Positions 35,261 to 42,887 of a stretch of 64,000 bases of DNA are shown here, in pieces; within the stretch, counting starts at the first letter, position 1; each line of letters opens with the position of its first letter. Source of the stretch: Marinobacter iranensis. GTDB lineage: Bacteria; Pseudomonadota; Gammaproteobacteria; Pseudomonadales; Oleiphilaceae. The stretch spans positions 1-64,000 of the forward strand of contig NZ_JANCMW010000001.1 of assembly GCF_029207565.1 (NCBI RefSeq). Direction: 5' to 3'. Both the position numbers and the translations under genes were made by a program. Under the pieces are notes generated by a model, which saw only the letters and a program-made list of their open reading frames with translations, was not told the DNA's origin and ran no database searches.

Positions 35261-35997
35261 CGCAGGCTTTGGGCCGGATTAAGGGGTGGCGTGATTGGGT
35301 CGACGGCTTTGCCCTGCTTTTCCGCGAGCGCTGCCAGGGCAACCTTGGAGGCCGCCTTGATGTGCTCAACGCAGGCCTCGTGGGCGGCTTCGGGATTTCG
35401 TGCCTGAATGGCGTCGACGATTTTCGTCATTTCCTTGAAGCTGTCCACGTAGCGCTCCTTCTGCGACACCGACGTGGCGCGAAGGTAGTTGACGCGGGCC
35501 TGCAGTTGGCTCAGAAACTGTCCGGCGATGCGGTTGCCCGCACCTTCGTACAAAACGCCGTAGAAGTCACTCACGGCATTGACGATGGCGACCGTGTCAC
35601 CGCTGCGCAGGGCTGCCTTGAGGATCTCCCAGGCGTGATCGAACTCTGCCATCTGTTGCCGGGTGGCTTTCTGGGTGAATAGCTGGACCACCATACTTTC
35701 CAGTACGCAACGCAACTCGTAGATATCGCGTGCGTCTTCCAGGGTAATGACGGCAACCCGGGGCCCACGGCTGCTTTCGCTTTCGACCAGCCCCTCGGCT
35801 TCGAGGTGGCGCAGGGCTTCGCGCACGGAGGTCCGGCTGACCCCCAGTTTGTCGCAGAGATCCCGTTCTACCAGGCGGTCGCCGGGCAGAAGCTGGAAGC
35901 TCATGATGGCCTGGCGCAGCTTGTCGAGCACCATCTCCCGCAATGTCGGTTGATTGCGCGTGACTTTGAGGCTGTCGTCCAATGGGGTCCGTTGCAT
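35257..35997 (-). CDS. GntR-family (FadR subfamily) regulator of the catabolic island
   Basis: A 246-residue regulator. Start ATG 35997 gives MQRTPLDDSLKVT; the frame is open upstream. The winged helix (LREMVLDKLRQAIMSFQLLPGDRLVERDLCDKLGVSRTSVREALRHLEAEGLV) is followed by an all-helical FCD ligand domain (YELRCVLESMVVQLF, DFYGVLYEGAGN). It is inside the minus-strand operon, 25 bp after the CMD-like gene and overlapping the NUDIX gene by 4 bp. FadR-type operators are short palindromes like TGGTATACCA, present three times near this cluster. Confidence 0.88.
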   Translation of the reverse strand: MQRTPLDDSLKVTRNQPTLREMVLDKLRQAIMSFQLLPGDRLVERDLCDKLGVSRTSVREALRHLEAEGLVESESSRGPRVAVITLEDARDIYELRCVLESMVVQLFTQKATRQQMAEFDHAWEILKAALRSGDTVAIVNAVSDFYGVLYEGAGNRIAGQFLSQLQARVNYLRATSVSQKERYVDSFKEMTKIVDAIQARNPEAAHEACVEHIKAASKVALAALAEKQGKAVDPITPPLNPAQSLR

Positions 35998-36022
35998 TTC
36001 TTCTCCTGGGTACAGGCAATGG

Positions 36023-36403
36023 CTAAATTTCGCCCATTTCGCTGAGCACGTCGCGGGCCTGACGGAAGGCGTCGATGGCGGCCGGGATGCCACAATACAC
36101 CGCCGTCTGCATCAGCACCTCACGGATTTCGTCAACGCTCATGCCGTTATTGATGGCGCCCCTTACATGAAGGCGCAGCTCGTGCGGGCGATTGAGAGCG
36201 GTAATCATCGCCAAGTTTATCATGCTGCGATCACGGTCGCTGAGGCCTTCCCGCTGCCACACGTTTCCCCAGCAGTACTCGGTCACCAGTTCCTGGAGCG
36301 GCTGGTTGAAAGCATCGGCGTTGCGCATGGATTGGTCAACGTACTCTGCACCCAGGACCCGGCGGCGTTTGGCCAGGCCGCGTTCAAAACGTTCTTCTGA
36401 CAT
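36023..36403 (-). CDS. Carboxymuconolactone decarboxylase-family protein (PcaC-like)
   Basis: A 126-residue all-helical protein matching 4-carboxymuconolactone decarboxylase: RFERGLAKRRRVLGAEYVDQSM, DRDRSMINLAMITALNRPHEL and HVRGAINNGMSVDEIREVLMQTAVYCGIPAAIDAF. It lacks an AhpD-like CxxC, so a decarboxylase or lactone-handling role is more likely than peroxidase. No other protocatechuate genes are present, so its substrate here differs from the classical one. It lies 23 bp after the flavin reductase. Confidence 0.82.
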   Translation of the reverse strand: MSEERFERGLAKRRRVLGAEYVDQSMRNADAFNQPLQELVTEYCWGNVWQREGLSDRDRSMINLAMITALNRPHELRLHVRGAINNGMSVDEIREVLMQTAVYCGIPAAIDAFRQARDVLSEMGEI

Positions 36404-36426
36404 AAGAATGTCCTCGTTCAGGTGAA

Positions 36427-36933
36427 TCAGGAGGCGCGCGCCAGGGCGCGCAGGTTCTCCGGCAGTTGATCCATCTTGCCGCGGCAGTACAGGAGAGGGT
36501 CGACCTCGCTACCGCCGCACCACAGCTTCTGTACTTCTCCAACCAGAATAGCGTGATCGCCGCCCGGGTAATCTTCCCAAATGTGACACTCAAGACAGGC
36601 CGCCGACCCGTTGATCAGGGCATTTTCCAGTTCGGAACGGTGCCAGTCGATGCCTTCGCCTTTATCGCGACCCTTGCCGGCGAATCGGTAAGCGATGGCC
36701 TGCTGATCCTGGCCGAGGATGTGGATTGCAAAGCGGCCAATGCGTTTGATAACCGGATAGGAATCCGAATTCAGGCTCGGGCAGATCAATACCAGCGGCG
36801 GCTCCATGGAAACCGCGGAAAAGGCGCTGGCGGTAAATCCCACCAGCCGACCGTCGTCATCAATGGCAGTGACCACGGTAACCCCGCTTGGAAAGGCACC
36901 CAGGACCTGCTTGTAGTCTTGTGTTTCGATCAT
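36427..36933 (-). CDS. Flavin reductase, partner of the luciferase-like monooxygenase
   Basis: A 168-residue flavin reductase domain protein. ATG 36933 follows GAGAGAACC. Typical blocks are VLGAFPSGVTVVTAID, GFTASAFSAVSMEPPLVLICPS and a C-terminal PLLYCRGKMDQL. It should reduce FMN with NAD(P)H and supply it to the LLM-class oxygenase encoded at 41828, as TgnB does for TgnA in trigonelline degradation. It sits between the aldehyde dehydrogenase and CMD-like genes. Confidence 0.87.
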   Translation of the reverse strand: MIETQDYKQVLGAFPSGVTVVTAIDDDGRLVGFTASAFSAVSMEPPLVLICPSLNSDSYPVIKRIGRFAIHILGQDQQAIAYRFAGKGRDKGEGIDWHRSELENALINGSAACLECHIWEDYPGGDHAILVGEVQKLWCGGSEVDPLLYCRGKMDQLPENLRALARAS

Positions 36934-36947
36934 GGTTCTCTCCCACA

Positions 36948-38426
36948 TTAACGCATAATGAAAGGGTCGGGCATAGGATCTGTGGACAGGTTGATCCACA
37001 GGGTCTTGAGGTCGGTGTAGTCGCGCACCGCGTCGATACCGCACTCGCGGCCGTAACCACTGGCGCCGAAGCCACCGATCGGGGCCATCGCCGATACCGC
37101 CCGGTAGGTGTTTACCCAGAGGATGCCGGAGCGTACGTCGCGGGCCAGGCGGTGGGCGCGGCCCACGTTTTGTGTCCAGATGCCGGCAGCCAGGCCAAAT
37201 TCGGTATCGTTGGCGAGGCGCAGGGCTTCCGCTTCGTCATCGAAGGGTATGACGGCCACGACTGGGCCGAAGACTTCTTCCTGGACGATGGGCATCTGGT
37301 GGGAATCACAAGCCAGGATAGTGGGCGAGTAGTACCAGCCGGCCCTGTCTGTGATGCGTTCGCCGCCATGGATCAGTTTGGCGCCATCGGTTTTGGCCTG
37401 GGTGACCATGCGATCGATGGTTTCCAGCTGTGCTTCGGTGGCGATGGGGCCCATCTCGGTGTTGGTCTCCGCCGGGTCGCCAATGCGGATGCTGGCAGCG
37501 CGATCGCGCAGTTGCTGCACCACTTCGTCGTAAATACTGCGTTGCACCAAAAGGCGCGAGCCGGCTACGCAGCTCTGACCGGATGCCGCGAAGACGCCGG
37601 CGACCACGCCGTTAATGGCGCTTTCCAGGTCCGCATCTTCGAACAGAATGTTGGGGGACTTGCCGCCCAGTTCGAGGGACAGTTTGGCGAAGTTCTCGGC
37701 ACTGTTACGCACCACGTGGCGGGCAGCCGTGGCACCGCCGGTAAAGGCGATCTTTCGCACCAGCGGATGGGCCGTCAGTGCGGCACCGGTGGACGGACCA
37801 AAGCCGGTGACCAGATTGACCACGCCCTCGGGGAAGCCCGCCATTTCCACCAGACGCATCAGTTCTATCAGGCTCGCAGAGGCGTGCTCGGAGGGTTTGA
37901 TCACGATGGTGTTGCCTGCCGCCAGGGCCGGGGCCAGCTTAATGGCGGTCAGGTACAGCGGGCTGTTCCACGGGATGATGGCAGCCACCACGCCCAGGGG
38001 TACCCGCACCGTGGCACCAAACATATCCGGCTTGTCCAGCGGCAGGGTTTCGCCCACCACCTTGTCCGCCAGGCCCGCGTTGTAATAGAAAAATTCAGGC
38101 AGGTAACCGACCTGGCCGCGGGTCTCGCGAATGAGTTTGCCGTTGTCCCGGCTTTCCAACTGGGCCAACGTCTCGGCGTTGTCGGCAATCAACTGGCCGA
38201 GACGGTACAGTAATTTTCCCCGCGCGGTGGCGGTCAGACCCGCCCATTCCGGACCTTCGAAGGCGCGGTGCGCTGCCTGGACCGCGTCGTTGACGTCGGC
38301 CTCATCGGCATTGGGCACGTGACACCAAACCTCACCGGTGGCCGGGTTGTAACTGTCGAAGGTGGCGCCGGAGCGGGCGCCCCGCCACTCGCCATCAATG
38401 AACATCGTCAGCGAATCCAGGTTCAT
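36948..38426 (-). CDS. NAD-dependent aldehyde dehydrogenase
   Basis: A 492-residue ALDH with the catalytic Cys in AASGQSCVAGSRLLV and Glu in SLELGGKSPNI; the cofactor motif is FTGGATAA and the N-terminal substrate channel is normal. By position and partners it could act like TgnC, which oxidises the ring-cleavage aldehyde or lactol in trigonelline degradation; that is inference. The start ATG overlaps the hydrolase stop (ATGA, 4 bp). Confidence 0.88.
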   Translation of the reverse strand: MNLDSLTMFIDGEWRGARSGATFDSYNPATGEVWCHVPNADEADVNDAVQAAHRAFEGPEWAGLTATARGKLLYRLGQLIADNAETLAQLESRDNGKLIRETRGQVGYLPEFFYYNAGLADKVVGETLPLDKPDMFGATVRVPLGVVAAIIPWNSPLYLTAIKLAPALAAGNTIVIKPSEHASASLIELMRLVEMAGFPEGVVNLVTGFGPSTGAALTAHPLVRKIAFTGGATAARHVVRNSAENFAKLSLELGGKSPNILFEDADLESAINGVVAGVFAASGQSCVAGSRLLVQRSIYDEVVQQLRDRAASIRIGDPAETNTEMGPIATEAQLETIDRMVTQAKTDGAKLIHGGERITDRAGWYYSPTILACDSHQMPIVQEEVFGPVVAVIPFDDEAEALRLANDTEFGLAAGIWTQNVGRAHRLARDVRSGILWVNTYRAVSAMAPIGGFGASGYGRECGIDAVRDYTDLKTLWINLSTDPMPDPFIMR

Positions 38427-39253
38427 CGTAGAGTCTCCTCTTGGAGGGAATGGTTGTGGACGTTGTCGAGAAAGTGGATCAGCAGGGTGTTGACCTCACT
38501 GGCTGCTTCCACCGGGGCCATGTGCCGCTGGCCGCGTAAAATATGCACGCTGGCGTTAGGCAGGTGTTCTGCCAGTGCGCTTGCCATTTTCGGCGTCGAT
38601 CCCGGGTCCAGCTCGCCGGTGGCGATCAGCACGGGCACTCGGATCGACACGAGCTTATCCAGTCCGAAGCTGTCCTGGGTCACGAACAGTGCGTAACTCC
38701 GATAATACCCTTCCGGGTGGTTGCTGGTTACCCGGTCGCGAACGGCAGCGATGCACTCGGGGTGAGCGTCGCGGAACGACGGACTGAACCAGCGTTCCAG
38801 GGCGTCATCCACGTTCGCTGTCGGCCCCTGTTTACGGGTCTCGTCCAGGCGACGGAGGGCACCGGCGCGTTGTCGCTCATTGCGATCAAACACACTGGAC
38901 AGCACCACCATCCCATTTATCCGGCCAGGGTGGCGCAAGGCAAACGCCCTCGCTACCAATCCGCCCATTGAGAATCCCACCACCGTCGCGGAGGGCAGGT
39001 CCAGTTCGTCGAGCAGGGCCAGCAGCTGGTCGGCATAGTCATCCAGTGTGGCGTCTTCTGTTGGCAGGGCGCTCTCGCCATGGCCCAGCATATCGTAAGC
39101 AATCACGTCATAATGCTTGGACAGCACCTCCACCTGGGCCTGCCATAGGGTGGCATCCAGCCCAACGCCGTGGATCAGGACGACCGGCGCGCCCCGGCCG
39201 GATCGCCAGTAGCGGGTTCCGGAGAGGCTCTTTCGTGCGTCAGTGAGTTTCAT
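38423..39253 (-). CDS. Alpha/beta hydrolase
   Basis: A 276-residue alpha/beta hydrolase: oxyanion region LIHGVGLDATLW, nucleophile Ser in VGFSMGG, acid Asp in ATGELDPGSTP and His in RGQRHMAPVEA. Known relatives in pyridine-ring catabolism hydrolyse enamide intermediates ((E)-2-(acetamidomethylene)succinate hydrolase; TgnD), releasing amine, formate and CO2. A similar role is proposed from context only. Start ATG 39253; 17 bp from the AA_synth gene. Confidence 0.85.
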   Translation of the reverse strand: MKLTDARKSLSGTRYWRSGRGAPVVLIHGVGLDATLWQAQVEVLSKHYDVIAYDMLGHGESALPTEDATLDDYADQLLALLDELDLPSATVVGFSMGGLVARAFALRHPGRINGMVVLSSVFDRNERQRAGALRRLDETRKQGPTANVDDALERWFSPSFRDAHPECIAAVRDRVTSNHPEGYYRSYALFVTQDSFGLDKLVSIRVPVLIATGELDPGSTPKMASALAEHLPNASVHILRGQRHMAPVEAASEVNTLLIHFLDNVHNHSLQEETLR

Positions 39254-39270
39254 CTGACCTCCCGTGAAGC

Positions 39271-39870
39271 TCACTGGTTGCCGGCCTGTTCCGCTTCTTC
39301 GGCCAGTTCCTTCAGATCCTGGTAGCGGTTGCCGATGCGTGGGTGCAGGCGGCCGCCATCCGAGGCACCCAGGGCTACGACAATCTCGTTGGCGCGCGGA
39401 GCGTCCTCGATACGCATCTCCAGGGTAATGTAGTGGGAGCGGAAGCCCTCATCGTCCTTGTGCATCATCGGGATTTGGATGGAAGATCCCGGCGCGCCGC
39501 GCTTGTTGGTAAAGCTCAGGTAGCTCTTCGCGCCGACGGCTTCCCGGTAGTGATTGCCAAAGCGCAGGGTGTGAATGATGGCCGAGGCATGCTCGATCTC
39601 ACCCTCGGCACCAACGACGGCGGCCTTGCCGTAGGCTTCGATCTGCTCGCTGCCGATCTCGTCCAGGATGTGCTTGACGATCAGTTCGCCCAGTTCCGAA
39701 CAGCCACTGCGGATTTCCGGTGACAGGTCTTCTACAAAGCCCCGACCGCTCCATGGATTGGTCACCACAGCCGCCACACCGACCATGGTCACGGGCTTGT
39801 CTCCTGCTTTACCACCTTCGATGTAGGTGGTCTCTCGAAAGGTGGCGATCTTGCGAATCTCGAAGCTCAT
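39271..39870 (-). CDS. Amino acid synthesis (PF06684/DUF1185) protein
   Basis: A 199-residue protein of the AA_synth family (formerly DUF1185): FEIRKIATFRETTYIEGGKAG, VVTNPWSGRGFVEDLSPEI, YGKAAVVGAEGEIEHASAIIH, SIQIPMMHKDDEGFRSHYITLEMRIEDAPRANEIVVALG. The family name is historical and its biochemical activity is unproven. First gene of the minus operon, with GAGGAG before the ATG and an operator 61 bp upstream. Its position implies a direct role in the pathway. Confidence 0.85.
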   Translation of the reverse strand: MSFEIRKIATFRETTYIEGGKAGDKPVTMVGVAAVVTNPWSGRGFVEDLSPEIRSGCSELGELIVKHILDEIGSEQIEAYGKAAVVGAEGEIEHASAIIHTLRFGNHYREAVGAKSYLSFTNKRGAPGSSIQIPMMHKDDEGFRSHYITLEMRIEDAPRANEIVVALGASDGGRLHPRIGNRYQDLKELAEEAEQAGNQ

Positions 39871-39930
39871 ATACGCTCTCCTCGTGCTTATTGGCGCGGA
39901 CCTGGCCGATTTTTCGGGCGGTACCTAGTT

Positions 39931-39948
39931 TTGGTATACCATAATACA
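39931..39948. promoter_or_regulatory. Operator copy 1 (TTGGTATACCATAATACA)
   Basis: Contains the perfect palindrome TGGTATACCA (39932-39941). The whole 18 bases recur exactly, inverted, at 40098-40115. It is 61 bp upstream of the AA_synth start, positioned to control the minus-strand operon. Assigned by inference to the GntR/FadR-type regulator of the cluster. Confidence 0.8.
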
Positions 39949-40097
39949 TAAAATGAATTCCGACAACGATTAAGCAATCAGGATCTGGTTTCGCACTTAG
40001 ATTGGATTGGTTTGTAAATTTTAAGGTACTGAAAAATATATTATTAGTTTTATTTTTTGACTCTTTAATTTTTCTTGCTTAGAAAATATTTGCATTC

Positions 40098-40115
40098 TGT
40101 ATTATGGTATACCAA
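40098..40115. promoter_or_regulatory. Operator copy 2 (inverted copy of the same 18 bases)
   Basis: Exact reverse complement of 39931-39948, with the palindrome TGGTATACCA at 40105-40114. It is about 110 bp upstream of the BCCT transporter start. The centre-to-centre distance to copy 1 is about 167 bp, so DNA looping by a dimeric regulator is possible. Confidence 0.8.
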
Positions 40116-40224
40116 TATAATTTAGAGGTCCTCGGATGGCCTGTGTATGAAGAATGAGCGTTAGCGCTCGGCAGGCCGCTGAAAATCAACAACAACGCCA
40201 ACAACGGAACTCAGGAGAGCTTGA

Positions 40225-41802
40225 ATGCACAATCCTCAATCAAGTATGCCCGGGCAAGGCTTTTTCGCTGGGGTGAATAAAACGATGGCTATCGCCTCCA
40301 TTACCATGGTGGTGGCTTTCGTGCTGTTCACGGTATTGCAGCCGCAACTGGCCAACACCATCTACACCGGGGTCAAGCAGTACATCGAGAGTGAACTTGG
40401 CTGGTACTACATTCTGACGGTGAATGTGGTGCTCTTTGTTTCCATTGCGATCATCGTCAGCCCCTACGGCAAACTGCGCCTGGGGAAAGACGACGAGCGC
40501 CCGGAATTTTCCAACTTCACCTGGTTTGCCATGCTGTTCAGCGCGGCGGTCGGCACGGGGCTCCTGTTCTGGAGTATTGCGGAACCTTTAAGTCATTTGC
40601 AGGGGAATCCGTTCATCGCGACGGAGGGGATTGCGCCCAATACCCTGGATGCGGCACAAACCGCCCTTCGCGTCACCATTTTCCATTGGGGTTTCCACGG
40701 CTGGGCGATCTATATCCTGGTTGGCACCATCCTGGCGTATTTCGCCTATCGGCGTGGACTGCCGCTGACGATTCGCTCAGCCTTCTATCCGCTGCTCGGT
40801 GAACGCATCTACGGCCCGATTGGCCATGCCATCGATCTGCTGGCGATCTTTGCCACCCTGTTCGGGACGGCCACCACGCTGGGTCTGGGGGTCTCACAGA
40901 TGAACGCGGGGCTAAACAATCTGTTCGGTATGGAGATTTCCAGCACCAATCAGGTGTTACTGGTGATGGGTGTGACTGTGGCGGCTACGTTGTCTGCAGT
41001 GTCGGGTTTGAAGAAGGGCATCCGGTTCCTCAGTGAATGGAATATCCACCTCAGCATGATCCTGTTTGCGTTCTTTATCCTGGCGGGTCCCACTGTGTTC
41101 CTGTTGACCATTTTCACCACCAGCGTAGGTGACTACCTGGGCCATCTGTTGCCGATGGGGTTCTGGACCAATCCAGATCCCGAAAGCCAGTGGCAGGGTT
41201 GGTGGACGCTGTTCTACTGGGGCTGGTGGTTGTCCTGGGGCCCGTACGTTGGCATGTTCATCGCGCGTATTTCGCGTGGTCGCACGATTCGCGAAGTGCT
41301 GTTTGGTGGCATGCTGGCGGCCACACTGGGTGCGATGTCCTGGATTGTGATCTTTGGTGGCACTGCTCTTCACCTCCAACTGTTCGGCGGTGTCGACCTG
41401 GCAACGGTAGCCAACGACAACGTGACGCAGGTGTTGTTCCGGACTATCGAGGCTCTCGATGTGCCTTGGGCGTCCAGTTTCATGATTGGTATGGCCACAT
41501 TAATGATCGTGACCTGGTTCGTGACCTCAGCCGATTCTGGAACTCTGGTTATCTGCACCATCCTGTCCCAGGGCAACCCGCATCCGCCCCAGCTGTATAG
41601 AGTGATCTGGGGGCTGGGTCTGGGCGCGACGTCTGCTGTGCTATTGCTGGCCGGCGGGTTACAGGCCCTGCAAACCGCTGCAATTGCGGCCGCCTTACCT
41701 TTCTCTGCGGTTCTGCTGGTGATGTGCTATTGCATGTTCAAGGCGCTGGCCAGTGAACAGGTTGGTGAGGTAGTTGCAGTTGAACAATCTGAAGCGTCCT
41801 AA
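40225..41802 (+). CDS. BCCT-family betaine transporter
   Basis: A 525-residue, 12-helix transporter of the betaine/choline/carnitine family. Conserved stretches are FTWFAMLFSAAVGTGLLFWSIAEPLSH and the signature FYWGWWLSWGPYVGMFIARISRGRTIREV. BCCT proteins carry quaternary ammonium compounds, and N-methylated pyridine carboxylates (trigonelline, homarine) are such compounds, which supports the pathway proposal. First gene of the plus-strand operon, 25 bp from the monooxygenase. Confidence 0.92.
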   Translation: MHNPQSSMPGQGFFAGVNKTMAIASITMVVAFVLFTVLQPQLANTIYTGVKQYIESELGWYYILTVNVVLFVSIAIIVSPYGKLRLGKDDERPEFSNFTWFAMLFSAAVGTGLLFWSIAEPLSHLQGNPFIATEGIAPNTLDAAQTALRVTIFHWGFHGWAIYILVGTILAYFAYRRGLPLTIRSAFYPLLGERIYGPIGHAIDLLAIFATLFGTATTLGLGVSQMNAGLNNLFGMEISSTNQVLLVMGVTVAATLSAVSGLKKGIRFLSEWNIHLSMILFAFFILAGPTVFLLTIFTTSVGDYLGHLLPMGFWTNPDPESQWQGWWTLFYWGWWLSWGPYVGMFIARISRGRTIREVLFGGMLAATLGAMSWIVIFGGTALHLQLFGGVDLATVANDNVTQVLFRTIEALDVPWASSFMIGMATLMIVTWFVTSADSGTLVICTILSQGNPHPPQLYRVIWGLGLGATSAVLLLAGGLQALQTAAIAAALPFSAVLLVMCYCMFKALASEQVGEVVAVEQSEAS

Positions 41803-41827
41803 CGACGAATACCGAGGAGATTCTACA

Positions 41828-42871
41828 ATGCAGTTTTCGTTATTCCTTCATATGGAGCGCTATCCAGGCGACAAGAGCCACCAGCAGCTGTTCGAGGAAC
41901 TCTGCGAACTGGTGAAGATTGCCGAAGATGGCGGTTTCCGTGCAGCATGGATCGGTGAGCATCACGGGATGCAGTTCACCTCGTCGCCCAGCCCGATTGC
42001 CCAGCTGTCCTATCTGGCGGCCAAAACCGAGCGGATCCGTTTGGGCGCGGGGACGTTTGTCGCGCCCTTCTGGGATCCGATCCGCCTGGCGGGCGAAGCG
42101 GCGCTGCTGGATGTCATCAGCGGCGGCCGGCTAGAGTTCGGCATCGCCCGCGGTGCCTATCAGTTCGAATTCGATCGCCTGACCGATGGTCTCCAGGCTT
42201 CAGAAGGCGGCGAGGCTCTGCGCGAGATGGTCCCGGCCATCCGGGGCCTGTGGCAGGGCGACTATGCTCACGAGGGCAACGTCTATAACTTCCCCACCAC
42301 CACCAGCGTACCCAAACCGCTACAGCAGCCGCTGCCGCCAATCTGGATCGCCGCGCGGGATCCGGCTTCCCATGATTTTGCGGTCAAGAACGGCTGCAAC
42401 GTGATGGTTACGGCTCTGATGAAAGGCGACGAGGAAGTGGCCGACCTGGCGCGCAAGTTCAACACCGCGTGCGCCGACCATCCTCAAGTGGATCGCCCGG
42501 AACTGATGTTTCTGCGCCACACCTACGTGCACGAGGAGAGCGATCCGGAAGGCTGGCAGCCCGGTGCTGAAGCTCTCAATCGCTTCTACCGCTACTTCAT
42601 GGCGTGGTTCAAGAATGACCAGCAGGCGGTGGATGGCTTTTTTGAGCCGGTATCGGAAGAAGCCGTGGCCGACAATCCGGAGTTTTCTCTCGACAGCCTG
42701 CACCGCAACATGATGATTGGTACGCCCTCGGAACTGGTCGAACGGCTCAAGGGCTACGAAGAGCTGGGCATTACCGAATACAGCTACTGGACCGACAACA
42801 CCTTGCCTTTCGAGGAGAAGAAGCGGTCACTGGAGCTGTTCATCAAAGAGGTGATGCCGCACTTCGGCTGA
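41828..42871 (+). CDS. LLM-class (bacterial luciferase-like) flavin-dependent monooxygenase
   Basis: A 347-residue luciferase-like TIM-barrel monooxygenase: GGFRAAWIGEHHGMQFTSSPSPIAQLSYLAAKTERIRLGAGTF and VISGGRLEFGIARGAYQFEF are typical blocks. ATG 41828 follows CGAGGAG. Such enzymes need reduced FMN from a separate reductase, here the product of 36427. In trigonelline degradation, TgnA of this class opens the pyridinium ring. An equivalent role on an N-methylpyridinium carboxylate is the main hypothesis; other substrates cannot be excluded. Confidence 0.87.
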   Translation: MQFSLFLHMERYPGDKSHQQLFEELCELVKIAEDGGFRAAWIGEHHGMQFTSSPSPIAQLSYLAAKTERIRLGAGTFVAPFWDPIRLAGEAALLDVISGGRLEFGIARGAYQFEFDRLTDGLQASEGGEALREMVPAIRGLWQGDYAHEGNVYNFPTTTSVPKPLQQPLPPIWIAARDPASHDFAVKNGCNVMVTALMKGDEEVADLARKFNTACADHPQVDRPELMFLRHTYVHEESDPEGWQPGAEALNRFYRYFMAWFKNDQQAVDGFFEPVSEEAVADNPEFSLDSLHRNMMIGTPSELVERLKGYEELGITEYSYWTDNTLPFEEKKRSLELFIKEVMPHFG

Positions 42872-42887
42872 TCAATGAGGACGTACC

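Larger units (their letters stand above)
39871..40224. other. 354-bp divergent regulatory region of the catabolic island
   Basis: No gene. Strongly AT-rich between about 39955 and 40130, in contrast to the GC-rich flanks. It holds the two inverted 18-bp operators (39931-39948 and 40098-40115), and a small hairpin GAGCG-TTAG-CGCTC (40156-40169) in the probable leader of the BCCT gene. CAGGAGAG precedes the ATG at 40225. The two promoters are presumably here. Confidence 0.7.

Noticed and set aside
36023..36403. Protocatechuate branch of the beta-ketoadipate pathway, suggested by the PcaC-like protein
   Set aside because: No pcaB, D, G, H, I, J or F genes are present, and the gene lies inside a flavin-monooxygenase operon.
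36888..38213. Long open frame (441 codons) on the plus strand opposite the aldehyde dehydrogenase
   Set aside because: The minus strand encodes a complete ALDH with catalytic residues; the plus frame is low-complexity, without a recognisable fold, and is a codon-bias shadow.
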